A DNA stretch of 64,000 nt from Clostridiales bacterium (lineage in GTDB: Bacteria > Bacillota > Clostridia > Lachnospirales > Cellulosilyticaceae): positions 96,943 through 160,942 of the forward strand of contig DYCF01000002.1 in NCBI GenBank assembly GCA_019418225.1, given 5' to 3'. A program made the translations under genes and the position numbers. Under the pieces are notes generated by a model, which saw nothing but the letters and a program-made list of their open reading frames with translations, made no database searches and was not told the origin of the DNA. Shown here one piece after another: positions 10,090 to 18,273 of this stretch. Every line of letters starts with the position of its first letter. Position 1 is the first letter of the stretch.

Positions 10090-11655
10090 TTACTGGTTAT
10101 TTGATCCACCGATAGAAGTATAATAGGCTTCGGCTAAAAGCTTTTCAAGTCCAGCCATGTTTCTGATAGCCTGAGACATACCACTTGTAAGGATATTGGC
10201 CTTATCCATGCTAGATTGCCAAGAAAACATACCGCCTAAGCATTTCTCAACAACATAAAGCCCTTTGAAATAGATAGAAAGAAGATTGTCGTAGGAGTAA
10301 ACGAAGTTACCACGGGAATCAACGACATAAGCTGCCTTAGCTGTATTGTCCCATCGGATTTGATAGCCATCTTGATTTAAGAAGTTTTTACGTAAATCAT
10401 CAAAAGTTTTTGTATCTGTCGCACCATAGCGGCCATAGAATGGGATACCTAATAAAATCTGATAAGATGGCATGCCAGCAGCAATTAAATTATTAACCTG
10501 ACCATCAATACTTGTATTATTAAGGGCAAGCTCAGAAGGATAGAGGTTTGCTTGATGTTTAGCGGCACCTGGACCTGTTTCACCAGCAGTAAAGTCATAG
10601 GCCATTAGGTTAAAGTAATTAATAATAGGTGCGATGTTAGCAATCTCTACGCTATTGATATAGGAGGTTTCACCAGTACCCGCCACACTAATCCAAGCAT
10701 CTGCGCCTAAAACATCACGCAGAGCTGTAAGGAGCAAGGTGAAGTTTTCTGTATCTTGTGGTCTAGATTTAATACCAGCAGCACTAGAACCAGGATATTC
10801 CCAGTCAATATCAATACCATCAAGACCATATTCATCTACCCAGCGTTTGGCTTCTCTAGCAAAAGCATAGCGGGAAGTAGGCGTAAGCGCAGCATCTGAG
10901 AAACCATCTGCACCCCAGCCACCAATGGCAAGTATAATTTTAATGCTAGGATTTTCTGATTTTAAGTTAACGAGTTCTTCTAAGTAGCGGGTGGAATAGA
11001 CGGTAAATGTACCATCTGGATTAATGAGGGCAAAAGCATAGATGGCAAAGTCCAAGAGATTGGCATCCACGTTACTGGGATTACCTAAAACATACTCACC
11101 AACGATAGGGGATGTAACTTGACAGTATGGGTTTGTACCAATGGGTTGGTTTTCTGTACTTTGAATAGGCTGTGGTCTATAAGAATTCTTTACCCCTTCG
11201 AAAGTACTAACGATATTTTGAAGTTCTACATTATTAAGTACAGGAACAGAGAATTGTTCGACTAAAGTTTGCTCTGGTGAAATGAGTAAAACTTCTGTAT
11301 TTGCTTGTCGCATATTGGTATGTGCAAGACCGATGATTTTACCAATTCTACCTTCACGGTCATCTACAATAGGAAATGGCATCTTGTAATTTCCTAAATG
11401 TACAGTAGAATAAAACCAAGATAAATGCGCAGCATTTTGGTCCATACATACAGGTAAGACTTGAAGTGAAAGCTTTTTTAAGGTAGATGCATGTTTCATC
11501 AGTGTAATAATTTCGTTTTTACGTGCAGTATTGAATGCAGTAGGACTACAAACCAATAGTACCCATTGTCCTTTATAGCTATTAAGATCCACAAGGCCTT
11601 GTGTGCTAGAGGCGGTAAAAGAGGGGACTTTAGAGCCAACTTGTAATAAACCCAT
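10090..11655 (-). CDS. CotE-like spore coat protein: peroxiredoxin-like domain fused to GH18 chitinase domain
   Basis: Two-domain protein of 521 residues. Residues 1-155 have a thioredoxin-fold peroxiredoxin (AhpC/TSA) layout: VGSKVPSF at the start, then LNSYKGQWVLLV and a proline-rich FPIVDD strand. Residues 175-500 form a glycoside hydrolase 18 barrel, with the catalytic motif DGIDIDWE at 279-286 (Glu286 is the acid/base). This order of domains is that of CotE of Clostridioides difficile, a bifunctional spore coat protein. The peroxidatic-Cys element (normally ...F-x-x-x-C-P-x-E) reads FNTARKNE here, so the usual cysteine is missing; Cys36 lies close by but out of register. There is no signal peptide, as expected for a mother-cell coat protein. 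The start has AAGGAGTGATTAG upstream. Spore location is inferred from homology. Confidence 0.83.
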   Translation of the reverse strand: MGLLQVGSKVPSFTASSTQGLVDLNSYKGQWVLLVCSPTAFNTARKNEIITLMKHASTLKKLSLQVLPVCMDQNAAHLSWFYSTVHLGNYKMPFPIVDDREGRIGKIIGLAHTNMRQANTEVLLISPEQTLVEQFSVPVLNNVELQNIVSTFEGVKNSYRPQPIQSTENQPIGTNPYCQVTSPIVGEYVLGNPSNVDANLLDFAIYAFALINPDGTFTVYSTRYLEELVNLKSENPSIKIILAIGGWGADGFSDAALTPTSRYAFAREAKRWVDEYGLDGIDIDWEYPGSSAAGIKSRPQDTENFTLLLTALRDVLGADAWISVAGTGETSYINSVEIANIAPIINYFNLMAYDFTAGETGPGAAKHQANLYPSELALNNTSIDGQVNNLIAAGMPSYQILLGIPFYGRYGATDTKTFDDLRKNFLNQDGYQIRWDNTAKAAYVVDSRGNFVYSYDNLLSIYFKGLYVVEKCLGGMFSWQSSMDKANILTSGMSQAIRNMAGLEKLLAEAYYTSIGGSNNQ

Positions 11656-11749
11656 CTAATCACTCCTTAAAAGCATAAGTATTCAATCTTATACTATTCA
11701 AGTAAAAGTTGTCCTATGATAGGCGATTTATAATAAAGAAGGTCCTAGC

Positions 11750-11777
11750 ACCAAATAAAGAGAAAAAACATATGATA
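11750..11777 (+). promoter_or_regulatory. Candidate sigma-K-type promoter
   Basis: AC at 11750-11751 and CATATGATA at 11769-11777, separated by 17 bases, fit the mother-cell sigma-K pattern (AC, 16-17 bases, CATAnnnTA). It lies 27 bases upstream of the 66-aa gene. The motif is short and a chance match is possible. Confidence 0.4.
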
Positions 11778-11803
11778 AAAATAGCTTTAAAGAAATAGGT
11801 GAT

Positions 11804-12004
11804 ATGATGAGCTGTTTTCAACCAGGTTTTAGTCGTTTTTGTGGGGGATGCAGTTGCCTTAACTCGCCACAAGGTGCCATTATATTTTCAGTCATTATAG
11901 GGCTTTTGCTAGTTGATGTACTCGATAAAGAAGGATTGGAAGATGTGGGAAATATTGTGCTTACAATTGGTCAAATGTTAGTCACAGCAGGTGGACTTTG
12001 CTAA
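11804..12004 (+). CDS. Small membrane protein with Cys-rich N-terminus, 66 aa
   Basis: Unrecognised small protein. The N-terminus carries four cysteines in a short region (MMSCFQPGFSRFCGGCSCL); two hydrophobic segments follow (about residues 25-38 and 48-64), separated by an acidic turn DKEGLEDVG, and it ends in Cys. AGGTGAT precedes adjacent ATG codons at 11804 and 11807; either could start. It is divergent from the CotE-like gene and has a sigma-K-like promoter, so a spore-coat or mother-cell membrane role is plausible but not shown. It is followed after about 80 bases by a terminator. Confidence 0.65.
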   Translation: MMSCFQPGFSRFCGGCSCLNSPQGAIIFSVIIGLLLVDVLDKEGLEDVGNIVLTIGQMLVTAGGLC

Positions 12005-12082
12005 ATACTTATATTAAGTAGTTATATATAGGAGAAAGAGAAGAGCGTGAATATAGGCCCACTAGGTATCTGGGCTATAAGC

Positions 12083-12119
12083 AAAAAGGAACTGTATGAA
12101 ATTCATACAGTTCCTTTTT
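12083..12119. terminator. Bidirectional intrinsic terminator
   Basis: AAAAAGGAACTGTATGAA pairs with TTCATACAGTTCCTTTTT. It lies between the 66-aa gene and the convergent htpG. Confidence 0.88.
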
Positions 12120-12142
12120 GGTATTATCGGTATAAAAAAGTT

Positions 12143-14044
12143 TTATAAAATCATACCAAGTAGTTTATTGCTACGTTCTACGAAATCATACATAGCTTCT
12201 GCACTTAAGCTTTGATTAGCAAGAAGCGCAAGGTCATAAAGCTGTTTGCAAACTAAAGTTTTAGTTTCATCATTTAAATCTTTATGAGCAAGGGCGTCTA
12301 CAAGTGGATGATTTTGATTAAGGACAAGTGTCATTTCTGTTTCTGGAGCACCCATACCCATCATATTGTACATTTTCATCATTTCTTGCATACGTCTGCT
12401 TTCTTCTGAGATTAAAATCATAGAAGCTACATGATTTGATTTTAAGTTTTCTACGCTCACTTTAAGTTTGTCATTACCAACTTTTTCTTTGAAAAGTGTT
12501 GTGAGATTTTCTTCATAAGTTTTATCTGCTGCTTCACCTTTTAAAGCATCTGAAATGTTAGAGTCAATACGTTTGAATTTTACTTCATGATTGCTGTACT
12601 CAAGATGAGAGATAAATGGTGCATCAATAGAATGTTCAAGATAAACTGCTAAGAGTTCATTATCTTTAAACATCTTGATGTACTGAGATTGTTGTTCCTT
12701 ATTTGAAATATAGAAGACAGTATTTTCATTTGTATCTTTTACTTTTTCAAGATATTCATTAAGTGTGACATAGTCTTCATTGGTTGTTTTAAATAAGATA
12801 TAGTCTTTCATTTTATCAAAGAACTTGCTTTCTTTTAGGCAGCCATATTTGATAAATGGTGCAATATCATCCCAGAATTTTTTATAAGTTTCATTTTCTT
12901 TCTTAGAAAGTGAAATAAGTTTATCAGCCACTTTTTTAGTAATGTAGTCTGCAATTTTAGTAACGAAGCCATCATTTTGAAGTAAGCTTCTTGAAACGTT
13001 AAGTGGTAAATCAGGGCAATCAATAACACCTTTTAATAAAAGTAAGAATTCAGGAATAACTTCTTTAATATTCTCAGCTACGAAGACTTGATTGTTATAA
13101 AGTTTAATACGTCCTTCAACAGTTTCGAGTTCATGTGAAAGTTTAGGGAAGTAAAGGATACCTTTTAATCTAAAAGGATAATCCATATTTAAATGAATCC
13201 AAAAGAGTGGTTCGTTGAAATCTGAGAATGTTTTACGATAAAAATCTTTATACTCTTCATCTGTACATTCTGAAGGTTGTTTTACATATAAAGGGTGTGA
13301 ATCATTGATTGGTTTAGGTTCATCAGAAATAGGTGCTTCTTTCACTTCACCGTTTTCATCTACATCAACAGGTTCTTGAGCCTTTTTCTCTGCTTCAGCT
13401 TTTCTTTCAGCTTCTTTTTGCGCGTCAATGACATAAATAGGTACTGGCATGAAAGAACAGTATTTTTCAATTGTTTCAGAAAGTGTATAGTAATCTAAGA
13501 ACATTTCACTTTCTTCATTGATATGGAGCGTAATGGTTGTACCACGAGATGTACGGCTACCTTCAGAAAGTTCATAAGTTGTCCCGCCATCACATGTCCA
13601 TTTTACAGCAGTTCCCGTTTGATAAGAAACTGTATCGATATCCACTGTATCAGCTACCATAAAGACAGAATAGAAACCAAGTCCGAAATGTCCAATGATT
13701 TGGTCTTCGTTCATTTTATCTTTGTATTTAGCCAAGAAATCTTCAGCACCAGAAAAAGCAATCTGCGTAATATATTTTTCGATTTCTGCTTCTGTCATAC
13801 CGATACCATTGTCAGCAAAAGTAAGTGTCTTAGCTTCTTTATCTAAAGTAACAACAACCTTAAAATCTTCGCCGAGGGTATCTGTAGCTTCACCCATATC
13901 ACAGAGTTTCTTAAATTTTAAAATGGCATCACAGGCATTTGAAATTACTTCACGTGTAAAAATATCATGGTCTGAGTAGAGCCATTTTTTGATAATAGGG
14001 AAAATATTTTCACTATTAATTGATAAATTACCTTGTTTAGACAT
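12143..14044 (-). CDS. htpG: Molecular chaperone HtpG (bacterial Hsp90)
   Basis: Hsp90 of 633 residues, typical for HtpG. The N-terminal GHKL ATPase domain shows the expected elements: REVISNACDAI (ATP-binding Asn), DNGIGM, and the glycine-rich lid ending GHFGLGFYSVFMVAD. The middle domain has the LNVSRSLLQND motif, with the Arg that contacts the ATP gamma-phosphate. A charged linker at about residues 210-250 (rich in Glu/Lys/Ala, then DVDENGEVKEAP) is longer than in E. coli HtpG, which is common in clostridia. It is an ATP-driven cytosolic chaperone dimer. TAAGGAGGTACC precedes the ATG. No CIRCE element (inverted repeat bound by HrcA) is seen in the 80 bases upstream. Confidence 0.97.
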   Translation of the reverse strand: MSKQGNLSINSENIFPIIKKWLYSDHDIFTREVISNACDAILKFKKLCDMGEATDTLGEDFKVVVTLDKEAKTLTFADNGIGMTEAEIEKYITQIAFSGAEDFLAKYKDKMNEDQIIGHFGLGFYSVFMVADTVDIDTVSYQTGTAVKWTCDGGTTYELSEGSRTSRGTTITLHINEESEMFLDYYTLSETIEKYCSFMPVPIYVIDAQKEAERKAEAEKKAQEPVDVDENGEVKEAPISDEPKPINDSHPLYVKQPSECTDEEYKDFYRKTFSDFNEPLFWIHLNMDYPFRLKGILYFPKLSHELETVEGRIKLYNNQVFVAENIKEVIPEFLLLLKGVIDCPDLPLNVSRSLLQNDGFVTKIADYITKKVADKLISLSKKENETYKKFWDDIAPFIKYGCLKESKFFDKMKDYILFKTTNEDYVTLNEYLEKVKDTNENTVFYISNKEQQSQYIKMFKDNELLAVYLEHSIDAPFISHLEYSNHEVKFKRIDSNISDALKGEAADKTYEENLTTLFKEKVGNDKLKVSVENLKSNHVASMILISEESRRMQEMMKMYNMMGMGAPETEMTLVLNQNHPLVDALAHKDLNDETKTLVCKQLYDLALLANQSLSAEAMYDFVERSNKLLGMIL

Positions 14045-14124
14045 AAAGGTACCTCCTTAGATATTTATCTTTTAATGCAACAAGTATAAAATACAAATTT
14101 GAAGAAAATATAATGAATATTAAA

Positions 14125-14304
14125 CTATTTTTTTGATTCTAATTTTTTATTAGTATAAATAAGACCCCCTAAACATAAAAGAAAGGCTAAGATAGAAAGA
14201 ATAGTAATAAGCAGGTGATGGAGTAAAAAACATCCTGTTAAAAATTGAATGATTGTCATGATTATGAGGCAGATAAAACTAGTATGAAGCTTTTCGTAAT
14301 TCAT
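14125..14304 (-). CDS. Small membrane protein, 59 aa
   Basis: A short open frame not matched to any family I know. It begins MNYEKLHTSF and contains two hydrophobic helices (about residues 9-28 and 30-49) joined by a short His-His turn, and it ends in a basic tail KKLESKK. The ATG at 14304 has AGGAGAG upstream at a workable distance. It lies downstream of the DUF5721-like gene, separated from it by a long hairpin, and upstream of htpG on the same strand. The basic tail after the second helix favours cytoplasmic ends. Coding status rests on the ribosome binding site and the clean two-helix pattern. Confidence 0.5.
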   Translation of the reverse strand: MNYEKLHTSFICLIIMTIIQFLTGCFLLHHLLITILSILAFLLCLGGLIYTNKKLESKK

Positions 14305-14333
14305 AATACATCTCTCCTTAAATAAATAAAATG

Positions 14334-14378
14334 AAAGTGACCTACTGCATAAGGGTAGGCCATGCTATAGGTCACTTA
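14334..14378 (-). terminator. Hairpin after the DUF5721-like gene
   Basis: AAGTGACCTA (14335-14344) pairs with TAGGTCACTT (14368-14377), with an inner GCAT/ATGC stem. The T-run on the minus strand is weak, so it may be a leaky terminator or an mRNA processing structure. Confidence 0.55.
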
Positions 14379-14382
14379 TATG

Positions 14383-14835
14383 TTACATAAAATTATATTT
14401 AAACAAGAATTGTTTCATTTTTTCATCCCATAGTTTATCAGCACTTTGGTCTAATGTAAAGGTTTTATAAGAAGTACCAGTGCTGCAACTGATTTGATTA
14501 TCTTTAAAGTGAATATTAAGGTAGAAGGCAGAGGCTTCTGGGGCTAAAGTAGCAGTTTTAGCTGCATTCGTACCTAATACGATTTTAAAGTAAGTTGGCA
14601 TTTTACTACCTTGCATCAGCTCGTATACATTTTTGCGAAGTTCTCCCCAAGTGAGCAGCTTTGAATAAGTTTCACCATTTAAGGTATCAAAGTAATCCAT
14701 ATTACGTCCGCCATCAATCACAAGTTTAAAGGCAGCATGAATGATGACTTCTTTAACTTCAAATGTATCAAATAAATCAGATTTCAAAAGCTTTGCCATA
14801 AATTCTTTACGGTTAGAAATAGGATAAGTTTGCAT
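14383..14835 (-). CDS. DUF5721-like protein, 150 aa
   Basis: A 150-residue soluble protein that I believe matches the clostridial DUF5721 family; this is from memory of the pattern (MQTYPISNRKEFMAKLLKSD, then KEVIIHAAFKLVIDGGRNMDYF) and should be checked. Its function is unknown. It looks like a mixed alpha/beta fold with the strand pattern FYLNIHFKDNQISCSTGTSYKTF near the C-terminus. The start codon at 14835 follows AAGGAGGAATCT. It begins 19 bases after truA, on the same strand, so the two are likely co-transcribed; no functional link is obvious. Confidence 0.7.
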   Translation of the reverse strand: MQTYPISNRKEFMAKLLKSDLFDTFEVKEVIIHAAFKLVIDGGRNMDYFDTLNGETYSKLLTWGELRKNVYELMQGSKMPTYFKIVLGTNAAKTATLAPEASAFYLNIHFKDNQISCSTGTSYKTFTLDQSADKLWDEKMKQFLFKYNFM

Positions 14836-14854
14836 AGATTCCTCCTTCTTTTAA

Positions 14855-15598
14855 TTAATCGTAGTATACTTTTTCCATACAAAGGCCATTGGCAGGCGCA
14901 GTAGCCCCTGCTTTTGCACGTTCTAAGGCATTTAGTATATGTGGTATTTCCTCTGGTGACTTTTCACCAAGGCCAACTTCTATAAGTGTACCTGTTAAAA
15001 TACGTACCATATGTTGTAAGAAGCCATCCCCTTCATAAGTGATTTTAATTTTAGAATCCACTACATGAAAGTCTATACTGTAGATTGTACGCACTGTAGA
15101 TTTAGTTTTAGATTTAAGAGAAGTAAAACTTTTAAAGTCATGTTTTCCTAAAAGATACGTACTGGCAGTTTTCATCGCCTCAATATTGAGGGGAGTTTTT
15201 ACATGATAAGCATATTTGAGTGTAAAAGGATCTGCAAATTTATTATTATCAATGGTGTAGACATAACACTTTTTTACCACATTATAACGAGAGTGGAAAC
15301 GTGGTGAAGCAATGCTAAGTCCTGTAATAGCAATATCATTAGGTAAGTAAGTAGCTAAATAATCTGATATCTCTTCTAGAGAAATAGAACGTTCGCTAAA
15401 AAAATTACAAGTTTGTCCGTGTGAATGGACGCCAGCATCAGTACGTCCTGAACCGATGATTTGAATATCTTCTTCAAAAAGCCTTGAAAGAACCGCTTCA
15501 ACCTTACCTTGAATTGTTTTTTCGGGATGTTTACTTTGGCGTTGAAAGCCATTATATTTAGAGCCGTCATAGGCAAGTACTAATTTATAATTAATCAT
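14855..15598 (-). CDS. truA: tRNA pseudouridine synthase A
   Basis: TruA makes pseudouridine at positions 38-40 of the tRNA anticodon stem. The 247-residue length is standard. The catalytic motif GSGRTDAGVHSHGQ is intact, with the nucleophilic Asp at residue 54. Other family landmarks are the N-terminal YDGSKYNGFQRQ and the C-terminal FLQHMVRILTGTLIEVG. It is the first gene of a short minus-strand unit with the DUF5721-like gene. In many Firmicutes truA follows ribosomal protein genes; here it is on its own. Confidence 0.97.
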   Translation of the reverse strand: MINYKLVLAYDGSKYNGFQRQSKHPEKTIQGKVEAVLSRLFEEDIQIIGSGRTDAGVHSHGQTCNFFSERSISLEEISDYLATYLPNDIAITGLSIASPRFHSRYNVVKKCYVYTIDNNKFADPFTLKYAYHVKTPLNIEAMKTASTYLLGKHDFKSFTSLKSKTKSTVRTIYSIDFHVVDSKIKITYEGDGFLQHMVRILTGTLIEVGLGEKSPEEIPHILNALERAKAGATAPANGLCMEKVYYD

Positions 15599-15803
15599 GT
15601 GTAAACCTTTCTATTTAATTACTAAGAATTAATTGCTTAAAATAAAATATTAATACATATTTAGTATAGCATAATTTACCTAAATAAGCACGAGACCTTA
15701 AAATAAGTATTAGTAAAAGCATAAACATAAAGTTGGAAAAGTATACAGAAGGTGTAAAAACGAACATTTTAAAGGAAGTGAATAAAAAAGTTCGGAAAAA
15801 TAC

Positions 15804-15832
15804 TTGACCTAGAAAATGCATTAGGTTATCAT
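15804..15832 (+). promoter_or_regulatory. Sigma-A promoter of the purine permease
   Basis: TTGACC (15804-15809), a 17-base spacer and TATCAT (15827-15832). The leader down to the start codon is about 35 bases, too short to hold a purine riboswitch. Confidence 0.6.
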
Positions 15833-15873
15833 AAAAAAGTAGTTAAGGTCGTTTAAATTTTATGGAGGGTAAG

Positions 15874-17232
15874 ATGAACTTTTTTAAACTAAAAGAAAAT
15901 CACACAACAGTAAAACAAGAGATTGCTGCAGGTATTACAACGTTTATGACAATGGCATATATTTTAGCAGTTAATCCTAATATTTTAAGTGAAGCAGGCA
16001 TGAATCAACATGGGGTATTCGTTGCCACAGTTCTATCAGCAATCGTAGGATGTGTTGTTATGGGACTTTGCGCAAACTATCCATTTGCTTTGGCACCAGG
16101 TATGGGGCTTAATGCGTTCTTTACCTATACAGTTGTTTTAAACTGGGGCTATTCTTGGAAATTTGCATTAGCAGCAGTATTTGTAGAAGGTTTAATCTTT
16201 ATTTTATTAACAGCATGTAATATACGTGAAGCATTATTCAATGCCATTCCAGGCTGTATGAAAGCTTCAGTAAGCGCAGGTATTGGCTTATTTATCGCAT
16301 TTATTGGTTTTAAAGGAGCAGGCATCGTAGTAGATAATCAAAGCAACTTAGTTGGTTTAGGAAATATGCTTACACCACAAGCAGTCCTCTGTATGGTAGG
16401 TGTAGTACTTACTGTAGTACTGATGAAACGTGGGTTTAAAGGTGCAATTTTAGTGGGTATTTTAGCAACTTGGCTTTTAGGAATAGGTGCACAGCTTATA
16501 GGATGGTACCAAGTAGATGTAGCAGCAGGAGTATATTCACTATTACCGAACTTTGGAAGTCATACCTCTTTATTTGACGGATTTAAAGAAGTTGCTTTCA
16601 AATTCCCAGAGGCATCAGAAATTTTTGGTAGTGCAGAAAGTATCTTTACATTTATAATAGTAATCTTCTCATTCTTATTTGTAGATTTATTTGATACATT
16701 AGGAACACTTATGGGGGTAGCAGAAAAAGCAGGTTACCTTGATGAAAAAGGACAACTTCCTCGTATTAAACAAGCGTTCTTTGCAGATGCTATCGGGACG
16801 ACAGCAGGTGCACTTCTTGGAACTTCAACGGTTACAACATTCGTAGAAAGTTCAGCAGGTGTTATGGAAGGTGGACGTACAGGGCTGACAGCAATTTCAA
16901 CAGGTGCATGTTTCTTACTTGCATTATTCTTTGCACCGATTTTCATGGCAATTCCATCATTTGCTACAGCACCAGCACTTATTGTAGTAGGTGTACTGAT
17001 GCTTGATAGTATTGTAAAAGTAGATTTCTCAGATATGACAGAAGCACTTCCTGCCTTTTTAACAGTTGCAATGATGACATTTACAGCAAGTATTTCAGAA
17101 GGTATTATTTTTGGTGGGATTACTTATGTACTTGTAAAACTGTTTTCAGGCAAACGTAAAGAAATCAGTGTGATGATGTATGTTTTAGCTGTATTATTTA
17201 CGATTAAGCTTATACTTTCATCACTAATGTAA
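15874..17232 (+). CDS. NCS2 family purine (guanine/hypoxanthine) permease
   Basis: Membrane protein of 452 residues with about 12-14 hydrophobic segments. It begins FFKLKENHTTVKQEIAAGITTFMTMAYILAVNP, the classic start of the AzgA/PbuG branch of the NCS2 family, and has the conserved APGMGLNAFFTY segment and a later TSTVTTFVESSAGV motif. It imports hypoxanthine, guanine or adenine with protons. The frame is open from an ATG at 15862, but that ATG overlaps the ribosome binding site GGAGGG (15864-15869) that serves the ATG at 15874. No purine riboswitch is present upstream, unlike pbuG of Bacillus. The exact base transported is not determined. Confidence 0.92.
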   Translation: MNFFKLKENHTTVKQEIAAGITTFMTMAYILAVNPNILSEAGMNQHGVFVATVLSAIVGCVVMGLCANYPFALAPGMGLNAFFTYTVVLNWGYSWKFALAAVFVEGLIFILLTACNIREALFNAIPGCMKASVSAGIGLFIAFIGFKGAGIVVDNQSNLVGLGNMLTPQAVLCMVGVVLTVVLMKRGFKGAILVGILATWLLGIGAQLIGWYQVDVAAGVYSLLPNFGSHTSLFDGFKEVAFKFPEASEIFGSAESIFTFIIVIFSFLFVDLFDTLGTLMGVAEKAGYLDEKGQLPRIKQAFFADAIGTTAGALLGTSTVTTFVESSAGVMEGGRTGLTAISTGACFLLALFFAPIFMAIPSFATAPALIVVGVLMLDSIVKVDFSDMTEALPAFLTVAMMTFTASISEGIIFGGITYVLVKLFSGKRKEISVMMYVLAVLFTIKLILSSLM

Positions 17233-17264
17233 TATTATATGATAAAACCCTAAATAAAAATTAG

Positions 17265-17307
17265 AAGTGATACGATATAAATATATATTAGTCGTATCAC
17301 TTTTTTT
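17265..17307 (+). terminator. Intrinsic terminator after the purine permease
   Basis: AAGTGATACGA (17265-17275) pairs with TCGTATCACTT (17292-17302) and runs into seven T residues. Confidence 0.88.
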
Positions 17308-17469
17308 ATAAAAATGAATGCCTATTAAAAGGACAGGTGGTATAAATTTATGAAAATACTTTGTTTTTAAAGAAAAATATGGTAAAATAAATGAAACTAT
17401 TATATACATAAGTCCAAATATAAATAGGTATTTTATTTTATTAAATAGTAAAAGAGAAGGGGGATGTAT

Positions 17470-17988
17470 GTGGATAACGAGGAGTTTATGCAGAAGATTA
17501 TGCAAGACTTTAGGAATATTAAGAATTACGAGCAGAAAAGAGGTTTTCTAGAAGACCTTAACTATCAAGTAGGGCAAATTAAATATTTCTATGATGAGCT
17601 AACGCCTAATCAAACTGGGGACCCGTCTACAACATTTTATAGACCAAAGCAGCTACCTAAGGTTCATCAGATTGCATATTTTAACTTAACAAGAGGTTTT
17701 CCAAAAGAGCTCTATGGTGGACATTGGTGCTATGTATTTAAATATTTTAAAACTAAGTTTGTCATCATTCCAACAACATCTGTAAAACCAGATTCTTTAC
17801 CGCCAGATAAGGAATTTCAAATGGATATTGAAGTTAAGGATTTCTCAAATCATTTTATTACAAGACTTCAGATAGGGGATATGCGTACAGTAGATATTCA
17901 GCGTTTATATCCATCTAAGGGTTTTTATGATGTAGCAACGGATAAAGATCAGATTTTAAAAACAGTAAGCCGTATACTATTAGACTAA
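17470..17988 (+). CDS. PemK/MazF-like domain protein, 172 aa (function uncertain)
   Basis: The N-terminal 60 residues are helical and charged. The core (VHQIAYFNLTRGFPKELYGGHWCYVFKYF, then VIIPTTSVKPDSLPPD) resembles the PemK/MazF beta-barrel, in which a strand-loop region near a G-x-x-P/H segment is followed by an I-P-x-T-S strand. This is pattern recognition, not a clear match. MazF/PemK toxins are mRNA interferases, but no antitoxin gene sits next to it, the protein is longer than typical toxins, and both flanks carry terminators. The start is taken as GTG at 17470 because the AAGGGGG sequence ends at 17463, six bases before it; an ATG at 17464 touches that sequence. It may be a PemK-like protein without toxin activity. 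Confidence 0.55.
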   Translation: MDNEEFMQKIMQDFRNIKNYEQKRGFLEDLNYQVGQIKYFYDELTPNQTGDPSTTFYRPKQLPKVHQIAYFNLTRGFPKELYGGHWCYVFKYFKTKFVIIPTTSVKPDSLPPDKEFQMDIEVKDFSNHFITRLQIGDMRTVDIQRLYPSKGFYDVATDKDQILKTVSRILLD

Positions 17989-18042
17989 TAGGGTGTTTAA
18001 TATAAAATGAAGGAAAACTTCAAAGTAACTTAATATAAAGTG

Positions 18043-18083
18043 AGGACTGCCATACTTCAACAGTAGGGCAGTCTTTTTTTTTT
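18043..18083 (+). terminator. Intrinsic terminator
   Basis: GACTGCC (18045-18051) pairs with GGCAGTC and is followed by a ten-base T-run. The rest of the gap to putP holds only its promoter. Confidence 0.85.
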
Positions 18084-18197
18084 GAGTAGAAAATTTTGGG
18101 TTTTAACTTGACGGCTTCAAATTCAGAATTTGGGTGATAACACGACACTAACCACCTATAAAACTAAAAATATAAAACATTAAGAATTAAATAAAAT

Positions 18198-18226
18198 TTG
18201 ATTGTTATAAGAAAATAAAATATAAT
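18198..18226 (+). promoter_or_regulatory. Sigma-A promoter of putP
   Basis: TTGATT (18198-18203), a 17-base spacer and a perfect TATAAT (18221-18226), about 47 bases before the putP start. Confidence 0.6.
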
Positions 18227-18273
18227 ATACTAAGAATATAAATAATATTTGAAGAAATCAAAAAGGAGGAAAA

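Noticed and set aside
12047..12148. A 33-codon GTG-started frame after the 66-aa gene
   Set aside because: It runs through the full terminator hairpin and into the end of htpG; the ribosome binding site is too far away.
15615..15821. Minus-strand open frame in the truA-permease gap
   Set aside because: Hydrophobic-looking only because the DNA is AT-rich; no ribosome binding site, and the permease promoter lies inside it.
15700..15873. Purine riboswitch ahead of the purine permease
   Set aside because: The conserved purine-aptamer core and its paired loops are absent, and the leader after the promoter is only about 35 bases.
17224..17505. Minus-strand open frame between the permease and the PemK-like gene
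   Set aside because: It covers the permease terminator and the start of the next gene, and has no translation signals.
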